This document shows positions 11,985-23,958 of a stretch of 64,000 nt of DNA, piece by piece. Both the position numbers and the translations under genes were made by a program. Below the pieces are notes generated by a model, which was not told where the DNA came from, made no database searches, and worked only from the letters and a program-made list of their open reading frames with translations. Source of the stretch: Serinus canaria (taxonomy: Eukaryota; Chordata; Aves; Passeriformes; Fringillidae); the NCBI RefSeq assembly GCF_022539315.1, contig NC_066316.1, forward strand, positions 28,149,245 through 28,213,244, given 5' to 3'. Each line of letters starts with the position of its first letter. Positions within the stretch are counted from its first letter, which is position 1.

Positions 11985-14900
11985 TATCCATGGCTGAAAT
12001 GCATGAAAAACCTACCAACTTCTACTGAAGAGACTGAAACCAACATTCTAGAGGAAGGAATAGAAGAGAGAGAAAGAAATAATTTAGCTGGGAGACATTT
12101 TGAAAGGTGACTGGTAGCCCTAACTATAAACAGGACTGGTCTAATCACTTTTTTCTAGTGAAAAAAGAACTGACCATCCAAAACAGAACAGCCATTACTA
12201 TGTAGTATTTTTGGTCTAAAGATATTGTTTCAGTGATGCATACAGTGATGCACAGGAATCTGGGGTTGGGTTTTTTAGGCAATATAAGTTTAGAGGGCTT
12301 TATATTTGGCTTTTTTTGGGTCTCTTTCTCATAATGAAATTCTGCAATTTCCCCTAATTAACTCAGTTTTATCATTGCAATTCTTTAACTGTACAATAAT
12401 AAAAATATTCAGTCCTAGTGGTCTAATTTTATTCCGTCAGTCATATACCACAGATTACAGAGAAAAGAACCTGTGGCCTACACTGTGGAGTGGTTTGCCT
12501 CAGACATGAATTCCCTTCTCTCAGGAAAGACAAAATAAGCATGTTCCCTTTTATTGACTTTTACTTTTTTATGGATTAGTTAGGAGGCATACCTCACGGA
12601 CTGAACTTAGTATCTTCAATAAAGACATCAACTTCAAGAGCAAACTGAACTCCCTTAGTTTACACATACAGCTCTAAGTATTATTTTGAAATGCTCATTT
12701 TCAGTTAGAGAATAGCTGCTTCAAAGAATGTCTACACTGGGTAGTGCAATGCCAGGTAAATGCCTAAGATTGTATATCAAGAAACAGATTAAAAATAATT
12801 AATTATTACATTTCATGATTCATTCTTATTTTGCACACTGCTAGAGAAAGACCTTCAACTCTGTTGCACACTGGTCTGTCAGAATAAAGCCTCTGATCAT
12901 CTCCTATGCTTTTAAAGCCCCTAATCTCATCAGACAATGTCTGCAACAAAAAAGCTAAAACAAAAATTCATAATATTTTGCTTCATATTCGTCCCAAGTG
13001 TACATTAGCTTTTTAATGTTATGTCATGTATACATGCATGCATATGAGAGAATCAGGCATACAAGAAATAAGTGCATATGTAAGACTGGAGGAACGTACT
13101 GAACACCTACCCAGGAAAGAATTCTCTACTAATGAAAAGGGGAAAAAAAAAGTGAGCTGTTCTCAGCTTCTGGTGAAATGCAATATGCATCCAAGACACA
13201 CGACATGCTAGAGATCTGCTCAGTTCACATAAAACAAATGCAAGGATTTGGAAGTGAAGAAATTTGACTGGATACCAAGTATTAGATTTTAGCTGTCTTT
13301 ATGAAAAAAAAATAAAGTCTTGGGAATTTTTTCTCCTGTAGTAATGAATAATGCAAGGATATAAGAGATATCTGTTACAACAGAAAGACCTGGGCATGGA
13401 CCTACACAAGCCCCATTTTCAAGAAACATTCAACAAATTCCCAAGATACAGATAGCAAAACCACATTTAAACACCTTGTTAAGGTACACCTTTCATACAG
13501 CATTTGGCACACTATTGGTACATCATGTGATGCTTTCTTTACACAGAAAAGAAACAGTTGTACCAAATAGTTTCTTCTCATTTTTATTAAATTAAAATAG
13601 TGATAAACACTGCATTTACCTTCTTCAAGGCCAAATAACAGGAAGCTACTCACTGTCCCCATCTAAAAATACCAGAAAAGACATACTGTGCAGTATTTAA
13701 ACTGAAAAAAATCTCAGGAAAATGTATGTAGTCTTTTAAATGAGAGCCCAAGTTACTGCAATTATCTAGTGCTACCTTTACTTTTTAAAACCCTTTCTTT
13801 CCTCATAGCACTTGAAACTCACAAACACAAACTTTTTTATTCTGAACAACTTCAAGCACCTTGTTTAAAACTGGTGTAAAAAGAATGCTAAACATTGTGG
13901 AGATTATTTATAAAACCATTGCCAAATGTATGCCCTACACTTTGACCTTCATTACTAGACACATTTTGCCTTTGTTTTTTCATCATTTAGAAACAAATGC
14001 AGGAGAATGCAACCTTGGAGACAGTCAAGTGTTTTTTAGCCAGCACAGAAAAACTGCTGTTCGAAGTTCCAAGTGCTGCTCCACAGCACCAACTCTACCA
14101 AACTGTCCCATCAGAGCTTCAGCCTTTAACATTTCACTTGAGAGATAAACTTCGAGTAGTAAGATTCTTTGTAATGAAGAACTATATTTGTCATCAGAAA
14201 CTGGAATGAAACAACCTACATTGTATACGGCAGTAAAGGACTCGTAAGACCACACCTCCTAGAAACTGCCACATCCTTTCTAGTACACATTTTACACACA
14301 ACACAGCTATTTTTTAAAACAGGTTTTCATAGTACTTGTGTTCAGAAGAGTCAGATTCATTAAACTTCATACATAAACATGTTAAAAAAATCACCTACAG
14401 ACACCAATGTGAATGATGGATATGAACCTTCCTCAAGTAACTAAAGTAGAATCTTTCATTTTAAATTAATCAAATGCAAAAGACCAAGGCAAAGCTTTAA
14501 ATAACTGCTACCGAACTATAACAGTATTTCACAGCTAAAATCAACATTATTTCACAAAATATGCACATAAAAATGCATATTTACTTTAAAAAGGGAAATG
14601 CCCAAAAGAAAGGGAAATACCAAAGCATATTGCAGTCTACTTGATAACAGAAAAAAAGTAAATAATCTCTGCTTCCTAGGAAGCAGGGCAATAAATTTAT
14701 AAATATCTTATTACTGCTGGATAATAAATTTTTATGTTGAAATTTACTCCAGAAAGAATTACATTCTTTTGACCAACTCTTCATATAGGTTTCTTTCAGG
14801 AACATAACTACTTGCACACATAGCTCAATATCAAGCAGAGAGGCAGAAATCAACAGTGAATAAGACAAGTGAAAAGAGCAAAATACTAACATGGTTTACT

Positions 14901-17900
14901 AGAAACCACTTACATAAAAATTCCACAGTTAATCTTCTCATAAATATGGAATAAATATAACCATGAAAGTATGAAATTTAAAATTTTGTTATGAGTGGAT
15001 ATCTAAAAAAATAGAATCTTAATATATGCAGCTTTAAATCACTATATTCATTTTGAAATTTTGCCTGGTGGAACACATCAAAGTAATTTAAAAAAACAAA
15101 ATCAAGTTTGTTGAGTAAGAAGAATAGGCTTGCAGCATAATTTGAAGCTCAAGCATGGGCCCTGATGAACAGCTGTAGGGGAAAAAAAGAGCTCTCAAAG
15201 GCAATGACCACCACAACTATGTCTTTCACTCTTGTAATGCACCATAGGAAAAGCAGCAGTCTCTTAAATAACTGGATTCTACATTATACAACAATTAAAC
15301 ACCCTTCACATAGGAAAATATCCTCTATTTCTAAATCTACATAATAATCACTTTTCCCTATTCAACATCTTTCCCATGATTATATGTGTAAATGCTAAGA
15401 AAAATGCCGCAGCCACAATTCAGTTGGTTATGAGTAGATTTTAATATCTAATTAAGATGGGTCAGTATTTCAGAGACACTAGTAGAGATTAACTGAATGA
15501 TACAATAAATGGCATTGACTCAAGTGGCAGCAGTATTTTCTTTGGGTCTAGAACAAAGTAATATCCTATGCAAGAGTTAAATATGCTTTCATCCACTCTG
15601 TCATCTTGAAGAATGTCTTTTATTAATGCAACACAGACGCCTGCCAGGATTTTCTTATCACCAGAATCAATGCTGCTTAAGGTGCTATATTTCAGACATG
15701 ACCTTACACCCCAGTTCTACTTTTGTTCACTGTGGGGCCCCCCTATTTACAAGAAAACTTGGCCACCTAACCTTTTATTAGTATTTCCGTTGCAGAGCCT
15801 CTTTCTTCACTGTTACGCCATATTACTGAGCTCCATTCAGGGGTCTGCATCAGCAGGGGCCAAATAAATTCTATAAATAGTACTTGGTTCTGAATATCCT
15901 AATCATAGATGTAAATGTATGTGTCTTATGAGACTGGTACTGTCTAATAAGTTTGTAAAACACACAGACATTATGAAACTGTAACATATTATTATAAAAC
16001 ATTTACATAATCAAAGACTGCAAAACAATAGGATTTCCTTACTATGACATATTTCCCTCCCACACTTGAAAGCAAAGCAAATTAACATATCATCATACTT
16101 CATACATCTAACATCAGCTCTTTAATACAGTTTATAAAACACAACAAAAGTTGTCAATCTCAGCAATAAGTCAGAATAAGTTCAAAACAAGTTCCTTACT
16201 AAAACTATCTGACATATGGATTGACTTTTCAAATAATTAAAGGCTTAATATGCTTGAGTTACACATCAAAATCAATGGATGTGATAGGCTAAAACCTGGT
16301 ACTTGATCTTCTACTGGTAAAACAGAAAGGAATTACTTTCCACTTCTGAGAATGTCAAAACCAAGGCTCTGAGTGGGCAAGGCCTTAGAAGTACTACTTT
16401 ATTTGGTATGTTGCCATCATTCCTTGTTAAGCACAGCTCCTGCTTCTAAAACCTAAGAAATGAGAATGGATGGATCTTCAGTTTGAACATTTTATTTTGT
16501 TGTACTTTGTAATGCACTGGTTCATTAGGGAAGGGGAGTAACAACAGTAACTCCTAATTTTCTCTAAGCGTAACAGTATGGTACATGACAGTGGAGCAAC
16601 TATATAGCTCCTCCCCAGAAGCTCAAAGATGCTTCTGTTGCCAAAATTAATAGCTATTGAGTTGACTACCTTAAATATTATAAGATTTTAAAAGTTACAG
16701 TAAAATTGTATTTATTTATTATTAAAAATCTTACAAATCACATAACACACCAGGTAAAGCAGAAAACATTTGCATGTTCTGTAATAAACTCAAGCTAGGT
16801 TAGGGTTTTAAGAGCCCCTGTCACGTGTGAATAAATGTACAATCACTACTCAAAAGCAAAGTTTCTGAACTGACAGTACTCCCAAGTGGTCATACTCACT
16901 AGTGAACAAGAACTGCCCTTTATCTAACTTCAACCATTTAATCTAGCACATTTAATCTAAACCTGCCTGGTTCCACTTTCTAAGTTTAAAGCCTGATTTA
17001 AACCCACTGAAACGGAAGGGAGTTTTGCACATGATATCCTGAACTTTATCCCCATTTCTTTAAAAATAGTACTCATTTTCTTACCATTTATGTCCAACTT
17101 CAATGGCCTCACAGTTCTCTTTCCTTATGTTGATATCACCTACATTTGCCTCTTCTGATTATTTTGCCTGCATTATTTTGTTTCCTTTTAAAAAGTGTAA
17201 TGAAAGTGAAAGTAAACAGGCATTTGAATCATCTCATGATGCGAGGACAGGGGAGGAGAGTAGACCAATTGCCTTCAGTTAATTTTTGAACTCTCAAAGC
17301 CCTACAAAGTTTTCCTCTACAGTTAGTATGAAGAAATAAATTTAAATTTACTAACAAGGCTGTGGGTTAGGGATTTTGCTATTTATCAGCTGATGTGAGA
17401 CTCTGAGAAACAGCCTGTGGAGTGTCAAAGAACTCCTGAATCAAGGTTAAAGACCACTGAACTAGATCCTGAGTTATGGAAGGGACATCTCTGTAATACT
17501 GTGATTCATCCATAGTAAGGTAGGTAATTCTGCACTGTTCACCAGTTCAGTGACAGCATAAAGCACTAAATCATGAGAATTTTGTATTTCCATATTAACA
17601 CATTAATCCAAAATTTTCTGTTATAAATAACCAACAATTTTTTTGTAACAAATAAAAATCTTCCCTAAAAATACATGCATTATATCTACATTTCAAAGAA
17701 ATTTCCAGCAATTGTTAATTCATTCTGTTTACAGCAATGGTTTTAGAAACTAATTGTATCAAAAAAAAGAAAACCTTCAAAATAATTCTGAAATAAATGA
17801 AGAATCTTGATTATCCTGACTCCATCTCCTAACAACCTCAAGCTAAAACAAAGACTCAACATAAAGAATGAGCTTTATGTTTATGTTCCAGAACAAGGAA

Positions 17901-19538
17901 AAAATTATTTCTAACACATGCATTAAGGTGGGCCAGTATCTTTAAACTAGCTATGAGACAACCTCTGTCATGTGCTGTACTTGTGTGTGAACTCCACCTT
18001 AACAGAGTTACTATACAATTTGAATCACTGGGTTTGAGTGACAGGTGCAGTGGCTAACATATTTTAGTTTTTAAAGAACAAACTCCTAGAAAACATTCAG
18101 GTTTTAACAAAGCAAATATGAGATCTTCTTGGCAAGAGCAGTGGCCAAAAACTTTAGACACCTATTAAAAATACCTGTGAAAAGAATCAGCTAGAAAATA
18201 CCACTTTTTATTGGTTTCATCTCTTTAAAGACAAAGCAGCATAAGCATTCAGTGGGTAGAGAGCAAATCCCTTAGCTACCTCCCAACAGTTATGTTTCTT
18301 TATACTTTTCTTTGTATTTCTTTCTCTTAGACTTCAACTGAAAAAATGTAAGAGCTCCCATCACAGCTTTCCTAGAAGACTAGTTCAAGGGAAAGCAAGA
18401 TCTAGCATGAAATGACAGCAGCAGATGCAGAACTGCTCAGCCTGTCTTATGTAATTTGCAAGCCTAAATGTCAAACCAGTCAACACTAATAACAAAGTCA
18501 CGGCTTCTTAGACCTCCATGTAAATCTGTACTCTGTCCTAGCACCTCACAGGGAGGGAATGGTTCCTTTCAAACTAACCCCAGAATGCAAACCTCCTTCC
18601 TGAAAAGGCATTGTTACAAGCAGAAAAGCACTTCTGAAGCTTTTCATGAAACCATAATAAAACAGCCTTCAGAAGCACATTAAACAAAGTCTTCAGCAGA
18701 ACTGCATTTTAAACAACAGTGATTTGTGGTGGTTCTGAACACCTTTTGTTACTTTTATTATGCTATCATTCAAAACGATACACAAAGCAGTAGTTTGTAC
18801 AAACAAGATGATTTGTATATCTAAACCAAAAGTAATTTCACTCTCTGAGCTCCTGTAGCAAAAAAAAAAACCCAAAACCACCTGAATCAAAAAGATGCCG
18901 TTCGATGCCCAACTCCATAAGAATAAAGCAATTTCTGACACGTGTCATCTAAACATTTCACTCTCCTCCTGTATTATTCACAGAGGTTATACACCTAAGT
19001 CTGTTTGTATATGCAAATCCCAAAATTCTATTACTACCTGAAAACTATTCTGAACATTTCTAGAATTAAAAATAAAAGGAGCAGCTTAGCTTATTTCAAA
19101 CACTTGGCCGTTGATGTAGTGAACTGGAGGGAGGCCAGATAAGGCAGAAGTTACTTTTTCTTCTGGTTTGGCATATTCATGTCTACAGGGAAGGTCACAC
19201 TAATTTGTCTTTCAATTTTTGGTATACAGAGAAGACTAAGTAAGCAAGTGATAAACAACAAAAAAAGTGTTTGTAACTATCTCACTGCTGAAAACCAGCA
19301 CTATCAAGTGGCAGCGATGCGAGTGTCTTAACAACATTATTATTGCCAAAAATATGACAAATTTAGTCTCCCAAACTACAAAATGGTAGTAAGACAAAAA
19401 GAATAATGTAGCTAGTATGTCAAATAGTATGTCAACCCCAACTATGTTCAAAATGATTAAACACATGCACCTACTAAAGCTCAGCTCTGAAAAGACTGCT
19501 GTGAGGGGTTGGGTGTTCTTTTTGGATGAGGAACTCAC

Positions 19539-19666
19539 CCAGACTTCAAGTCTGTAATCCGTAAACAATTAGTAGCATCTAGTCCTACTTTTCCATTCCT
19601 GACCACACTGGAAATGAAGGGCGAAAGTGCTGGAGAAATTCTGTTCAAGGCCACTTCAGGTGACAT
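19539..19666 (-). CDS. BABAM2: BABAM2 exon 2, coding part with the start codon
   Basis: The first coding exon of BABAM2 (BRE), the BRCA1-A/BRISC scaffold subunit. The ATG is at 19666-19664 on the minus strand. The exon encodes 42 residues starting [12 protein letters not shown], then [24 protein letters not shown] and DLKS, and ends with GG of a Gly codon at a donor GG|GTGAGT. This matches the N terminus of vertebrate BABAM2 almost residue for residue; from memory, mammals have Met where this has Ala after ISP. Phase 2 at the end fits the one base at the start of exon 3. The start is secure, because it matches the family N terminus and the exon opens only 32 bp upstream. The protein is usually about 383 residues, so about 18% of it is in this window. 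Confidence 0.97.
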
Positions 19667-19698
19667 TTTATTATGTTCCTCCTTCCTCTTCTCTTGAG
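19667..19698 (-). other. BABAM2: BABAM2 exon 2, 5' UTR part
   Basis: Thirty-two bases of 5' UTR lie between the acceptor (CTCCCTTTGCAG, minus strand) and the start codon. The sequence is purine-rich (CTCAAGAGAAGAGGAAGG...). There is no upstream ATG in this piece. Confidence 0.85.
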
Positions 19699-22600
19699 CT
19701 GCAAAGGGAGAAAATAAAATTTTAAAATTACCTACTTATTTGATGTAGATTCACATGTACTTTGCAAACATCAATAGAAAAAAAGCTAAGCACCCAAAAG
19801 ATCAGGGGTGTAGAGTAACAGAACTATGCACAGTTTTATAGAGAAAAAATGAACACAAGTGGGTTTTTTCCTCCCACCTCTGCAACATTCAATGAAGCCT
19901 GTTTATTCAGTATCAGCATAAAGCCAGAATTACGTCCTAGGTGCCTTTAATTAAGGGCCTATCCCTCTGAGAATGAAAAATAAATTGAGGGCCACTCTGA
20001 CACTTCCCAGCCTAGTTCTTCTTAGGGGCATTCCCAGTCTGTAATTGACAAGTCCCACTTGTTCCACTTCCCCTGAAATCACTGGAACTTACATTAACTG
20101 CAATGTTGGGCCCAGGGGTTTGGTACCTCTCGGTATTCTCACCTGCAATTTCCAAGAGCACTAGTGTCCACTAGTGTCCTACTAATAATCAGTTTTACTT
20201 TCATACCACTTTATTAGGTGGCAATTTACAGGACTTCATGATACCTTTTACAAGCTAACACTGCTTCTCTTTCAGTGGTATCACTGCACTCTTTGAAAGG
20301 CATCTTAATCTTCCTTCACGTAACAGATCAGGAAGCTGTAAGCACAGCTTGTTCAGAAGTGCCTACGATTGCATGACCTTATGCTAAATCAATTAGGCCA
20401 TTAATTTAGCACACTTTAGGAACCTGTTGCTTTCTAGGTGAAATGCAGAAACTGAGCATACACACATTTTAAGTCATTGCAGCATGAAAAGACTACAGTA
20501 TGTGGACAACAACAGACTGTGGTAACAGAAGTGGGAGAAAAGAAGGATAACCAACCTATTAAAATGTTGATGTATTTGGTCACATTCTAAGGCACAGAGC
20601 TTCCTATGAAAATTAACTGAACTTTGTAGTTTTGGAAAACAAGGCTGTAAATGACTGAAGGTAACATGAACTTGCCACTAAGCTCATACATAAACTCCCA
20701 GCATTAATTTTTTTTTTTTAAATAGCATTTAATTGAAAAACACTAATACACATTGCATTCACTTTCTTAAAACTGCATATGGACTGCTGTATTAGTAAGT
20801 GCTCTATAACAAGAGTGTGAACAACTCATGGCAATAATTACAATTTTCTGTTGTTTCTCACACTCAGTTTACAAGCGTTAATTAGCAACTAATGGATATT
20901 CTGCAGAAACTACTAAATCTCTGTAACTGGGAGCAACATTAGATTTCACATTCTGTTCTCATGAAAGCCATTCACACTGGAATAGCAGGAAGCAACGCTC
21001 AAGAGTGTTTGTCCTAGATATTCAGAAAGTATCTTAATAAAGCAAAGGCCAGGCACTTTAAGGCAAACTGAAAGACTAATAAAGTAAGACTTCCTAAAAA
21101 CAGTAATTATCTTTAATACACTGGCTCCTACCCTTTATGGCAGTGAAGAAGCTGAAGACTATGTATCCATGCCCTGACACATAGTATGTTCTCATATATG
21201 ATTTAATTGACAATGGAACAACTTAAGTTTGTTTAGCAAACACCTACAGCAATTTAAGATACTACCTCTGGTTTGCTACTTTTCTACTAAAAATTTCTGC
21301 CTACTCACCTTTCTTCTTCCCAGAGGGACTGAGAAAACACAAGCCCATTCTTGACATAGTTCAATGCAAAGTCCAATGGCTTAGATTGAACTGCTCATAA
21401 AAATTAGTTTGAGCTAAAATACTTTGCACAAGAGTGGTTACAACAGGGCACATACTTCAGTCTGCCAGCCCTGCCGTAGGGAAGAGTAATTTTAAGCATG
21501 GAGCAGCTGAACTGATGAATTTAAGAACTTCTCAAACCATGAGAACATGCTGAAATATAAGCTATCCTTCTAACAATCCTGAAGTTATACATGAAGATCA
21601 CAGGATTGGTTCTGATAATGACACATTTTTAAGGGGACTGTAAGTATTATGAGGGTGAGATTGAGAGACGTGATACACCTTTTGATCACAGCTGACCAGA
21701 ATCACCTTCCAAAATGACCTTTGAAATGAGATTCCTTATCTTTCTATTAATAAAATTTGCAGATATTGTCAAAACAAGATTTAAATGACTGTTAGGCATT
21801 ATTCTGCACTTTATTGCATCATTTTTTAAAATCGCAGTAACTTCTATTTAACAAGCCAGATACACAATACTTAAAGGGTTGCTATCAAGTAAACTCACTG
21901 ATTTATTTTGTAAACAAAGGGCTTTACAAACTAAAACACAATTTGTACCAGTTTCCTAAGTTTCAGTTGTTATATACATTGTTCTTCTTTAGCGTAAATT
22001 TCCCACAGTACTGGAAACTGAACACAAACAAACTCAGGGGAATTAAGAAAAACAAAATTCACTGGACTGTTTCCCTCCCAAAACAAAACCTTTGAAAGAA
22101 GCAAACAAATTAATAGTTGAATCCTCTCAGATTCAGCTGGCTGTCACTGTGACTTCGGGCTAATGTTACACAGGCTCCACAGTAACCGTGAAGCCCCTGG
22201 CTCTGCTTTGGGCACCGGAGAGAGTCGGGATGCAAGACACCCCGTCCTTCTACCACCGGCCATACCATAATGAGCATTAGGAGAAGATTTAAAAAGGAAA
22301 AAGTGAATATTGTGATGGAAACCTGGAAGCGTGACAGAACCTCTCCTGTCTAACCCTCTAGGTGTGGTCGCATGGTTTTCACTTTGGGGGCGGGCGGCAG
22401 GAGTTTGTGTCTGGGTGTGAGTGGGGAAAGGAGGGGACGCACGACCGCCGCCTCCTGCAGCCGTGCCCGAACACATCCATGGAATGCGATCAGCAGTGGG
22501 GATCTGCGGAGCCCGGGGTAAACAACCAAGTTACCTAAGCCCCGGCACGGAAGAAGGCTCAGAATCCCAGAATGGGTAAGACTGGGAAAGACCACAGCGG

Positions 22601-23052
22601 GTCATCGGGACCAACCTCCCTGCTCAGGCAGGGTCATTCTGAAGCACGTGGAACAGAATTGTGTCCAGCAGCTCTTGAGTATCTCCAGTGATGGAGACCC
22701 CGCACCCTCTCTGGACAGTCTGCTCCAGTGCTCTCCCACAAAGTAAAGAAGCTGTTCCCGACAGTCAGGGGGAACTTTCCGTCCACCCACTCCTGCTACG
22801 GGCTGACCCTGGCCAAGCCCCGCTCCCTCCCCAGCTGGTGCCGCCACCCGCGGCGCAGGGCCCGCCCCGCCCCGCCCCGCCCCAGCGGCGGCGCTTACGC
22901 CGGCCTCTGCCGGCTCCGAGGCAGAGTCTCCCGGCGCCGGGTCCCCTTCCGCCCGCCGCTGGCCTGGGAAGGGCTGTGGCGTTGATCGCTCCCTCCCGCT
23001 CTCCCTGCCCGGCTCGCTCGCCCCGTCCCGCCCGTCCCGGCCCCGCCATTAC
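19699..23052 (-). other. BABAM2: BABAM2 intron 1
   Basis: Intron between the probable non-coding exon 1 and exon 2. It is AT-rich to about 22.15 kb, then GC-rich towards the promoter. It carries a CR1 fragment (22556-22800). A stretch near 19.9-20.15 kb containing TTGGGCCCAGG looks like the end of a very old amniote repeat, which I cannot name. A 10-bp unit ACTAGTGTCC is repeated in tandem at 20160-20179. Confidence 0.75.
22556..22800 (-). mobile_element. CR1 LINE fragment beside the promoter (BABAM2 side)
   Basis: Read on the minus strand, this is a CR1 3' region. Blocks include GGGAACAGCTTCTTTACTTTG, GGGTCTCCATCACTGGAGATA, GACCCTGCCTGAGCAGGGAGG and a CCATTCTGGGATTCTGAG tail. The element is in the same sense as BABAM2 and lies within its intron 1, with its 3' end pointing away from the promoter. 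Open frames on the minus strand here are CR1 frames and not a protein gene. Confidence 0.85.
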
Positions 23053-23220
23053 CTACGGCGGCCGGAACTCGCCGCTTGGCAACGGCGTGCGCGCCCCCGC
23101 GCCCGCCGTGCGCGCCCCCGCCCCGCCGCGCGCCGTGCGCGCCCCCGCCCTGCCGCGCACCGTGCGCGCCTCCGCTCCCCCCGCGCCGCCGCCGCCGCTC
23201 CCACCCGGGCCGGAGGGGTC
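23053..23220 (-). other. BABAM2: Probable BABAM2 exon 1 (non-coding)
   Basis: On the minus strand the sequence CCGTAG|GTAATG at 23053/23052 is a good splice donor in the island, and exon 2 opens with an acceptor upstream of the ATG. So a non-coding first exon must lie here. The start (right end) is a guess placed beside the CCAAT element. A second possible minus donor, GGC|GTAAGC, is near 22896-22890, so alternative first exons are possible. Confidence 0.5.
23087..23171. repeat. GC-rich tandem repeat in the promoter (four GTGCGCGCC units)
   Basis: GTGCGCGCC starts at 23087, 23108, 23135 and 23162, with spacings of 21, 27 and 27 bp. The last two periods share CCCCGCC.TGCCGCGC-type filler. The repeat lies on the BABAM2 side of the CCAAT palindrome, within or just upstream of its exon 1. 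Confidence 0.85.
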
Positions 23221-23229
23221 TTCACCGGC

Positions 23230-23239
23230 CCAATATTGG
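23230..23239. promoter_or_regulatory. Palindromic CCAAT box (CCAATATTGG)
   Basis: A perfect 10-bp palindrome presents the NF-Y core CCAAT on both strands. It is the only AT-containing island in the GC-rich core. It lies about 177 bp from the BABAM2 exon 1 donor and 231 bp upstream of the RBKS ATG. NF-Y binding is inferred from the motif. Confidence 0.6.
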
Positions 23240-23398
23240 CGTCCGCCGCAAGTGCCTGTGCGGACCGTGCCGCCGCGCAGGCCGTGGGGCGGCGGTTCGG
23301 CAGCGACCCAGGGGAAGGGAGAGGGGGCGGGCGTGACAGCAGGCGTTCGGCATGGACAGCCCTGCCGGGTGAAGGTCCCTGCCGGCAGCCCGTCGCCC

Positions 23399-23506
23399 AT
23401 GGCAACCCGAGAAGCCGCGGCGGGGCCCGGGGCGGGTCAGGGTCAGGGTCCAAGGGCCGCCCCGGCGCCATGGCCGCGGAGGTTGTGGTGGTGGGATCCT
23501 GTATGA
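23399..23506 (+). other. Possible upstream ORF overlapping the RBKS start
   Basis: An ATG in good context (CCCATGG) at 23399 opens a 35-codon frame that ends in TGA at 23504-23506. The frame overlaps the RBKS start at 23470 in another frame. A second out-of-frame ATG is at 23352. Whether either is in the mRNA depends on the unknown transcription start. This is an observation on sequence, not evidence of translation. Confidence 0.4.
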
Positions 23507-23519
23507 CCGACCTGGTCAG
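23470..23519 (+). CDS. RBKS: RBKS (ribokinase) exon 1
   Basis: Ribokinase phosphorylates D-ribose to ribose 5-phosphate with ATP in the cytosol, feeding the pentose phosphate and nucleotide pathways. This first exon encodes 16 residues, MAAEVVVVGSCMTDLV, then AG of a Ser codon, and ends at the donor CAG|GTTAGT. It is the first beta strand of the PfkB fold, with the Asp of MTDL expected to touch the sugar. The ATG has a strong context (GCGCCATGG). The same frame stays open upstream to about 23236 but has no earlier ATG, so this start is the only one. From memory, human RBKS has about a dozen more residues before VVVVGSCMTDLV; the bird form is therefore shorter at the N terminus. About 309 residues in all are expected. 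Confidence 0.95.
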
Positions 23520-23794
23520 GTTAGTACCGGGTGGCGGTTTTCTGCCCGCACTGGGCGGAGCGACCCTGAGGTCATGGGAGCGCAGGCCGTCACGATGCCC
23601 TGGGAACAGCGCAGGCACGCCGGGCCTCCCCAGTCTAGGCCGGGCCGGGATGGCTCCGGGCCGGACCGGGCGGGTGTCATGTCTCTCCCTAGGCCGGGAT
23701 GGCAAGAGCGGGGTTGGCGCCGGAGGCGGCGGGCGGAGCGCTCGGCCCCGGGCAGAGGGAGCCGCGGCTGCGGCAGAGGAATGGACTGAGCACA

Positions 23795-23958
23795 AGCACA
23801 GATTGCTCAGAGGGGTTGTGGAGTCTCCATCGCTGGAGACCTTCAGGAACGGTCTGGATGCACTCCTGTGCCCTGGGATGACCCTGCTCGAGCAGGGAGG
23901 CTGGACCAGGTGACCCGCTGTTGTCGCTTCCAGCCTTATCCATTCTGGCATTCTGAGA
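23795..23958 (+). mobile_element. CR1 LINE 3' end beside the promoter (RBKS side)
   Basis: A sense-strand CR1 end. Blocks are GGTTGTGGAGTCTCCATCGC, TGGAGACCTTCAGGAAC, ATGACCCTGCTCGAGCAGGG and a CCATTCTGGCATTCTGAGA tail. It closely resembles the copy at 22556-22720 read on the other strand, including the unusual TGACCCGCTGT block. It lies in the same sense as RBKS. Confidence 0.88.

Larger units (their letters stand above)
2374..19538 (-). other. BABAM2: BABAM2 intron 2 (17.2 kb)
   Basis: AT-rich intron between the two coding exons of BABAM2 in this window. It holds an AG microsatellite, two small tandem repeats near 9 kb, a short CR1 3' end near 10.6 kb and a C-run/A-run at 11.95 kb. Open frames of 140-160 codons at 2937-3398, 7261-7749 and 11676-12110 have no recognisable domain, no splice context and no similarity that I know; I take them as chance. 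I see no other gene. Confidence 0.85.
22850..23560. promoter_or_regulatory. CpG island, shared BABAM2/RBKS bidirectional promoter
   Basis: This is the only strongly GC- and CpG-rich stretch in the window, lying between divergent genes whose first exons are about 0.4 kb apart. Visible elements: overlapping GC boxes (CCCGCCCCGCCCCGCCCC, 22861-22882), a set of GTGCGCGCC repeats (23087-23171), a palindromic CCAATATTGG (23230-23239), and GGCAAC half-sites resembling RFX X-box halves (about 23077 and 23402). There is no TATA box. A head-to-head RBKS/BABAM2 pair is known in mammals, which supports one shared promoter. Exact transcription starts cannot be read from sequence. Confidence 0.88.

Noticed and set aside
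11676..12110. 144-codon open frame, plus strand
   Set aside because: It crosses the C-run/A-run, giving a PTPPPKKK stretch; no family match and no gene context.
13861..14255. Overlapping open frames of 70-95 codons on both strands
   Set aside because: Three frames are open by chance in the same stretch; none is recognised and no splice sites frame them convincingly.
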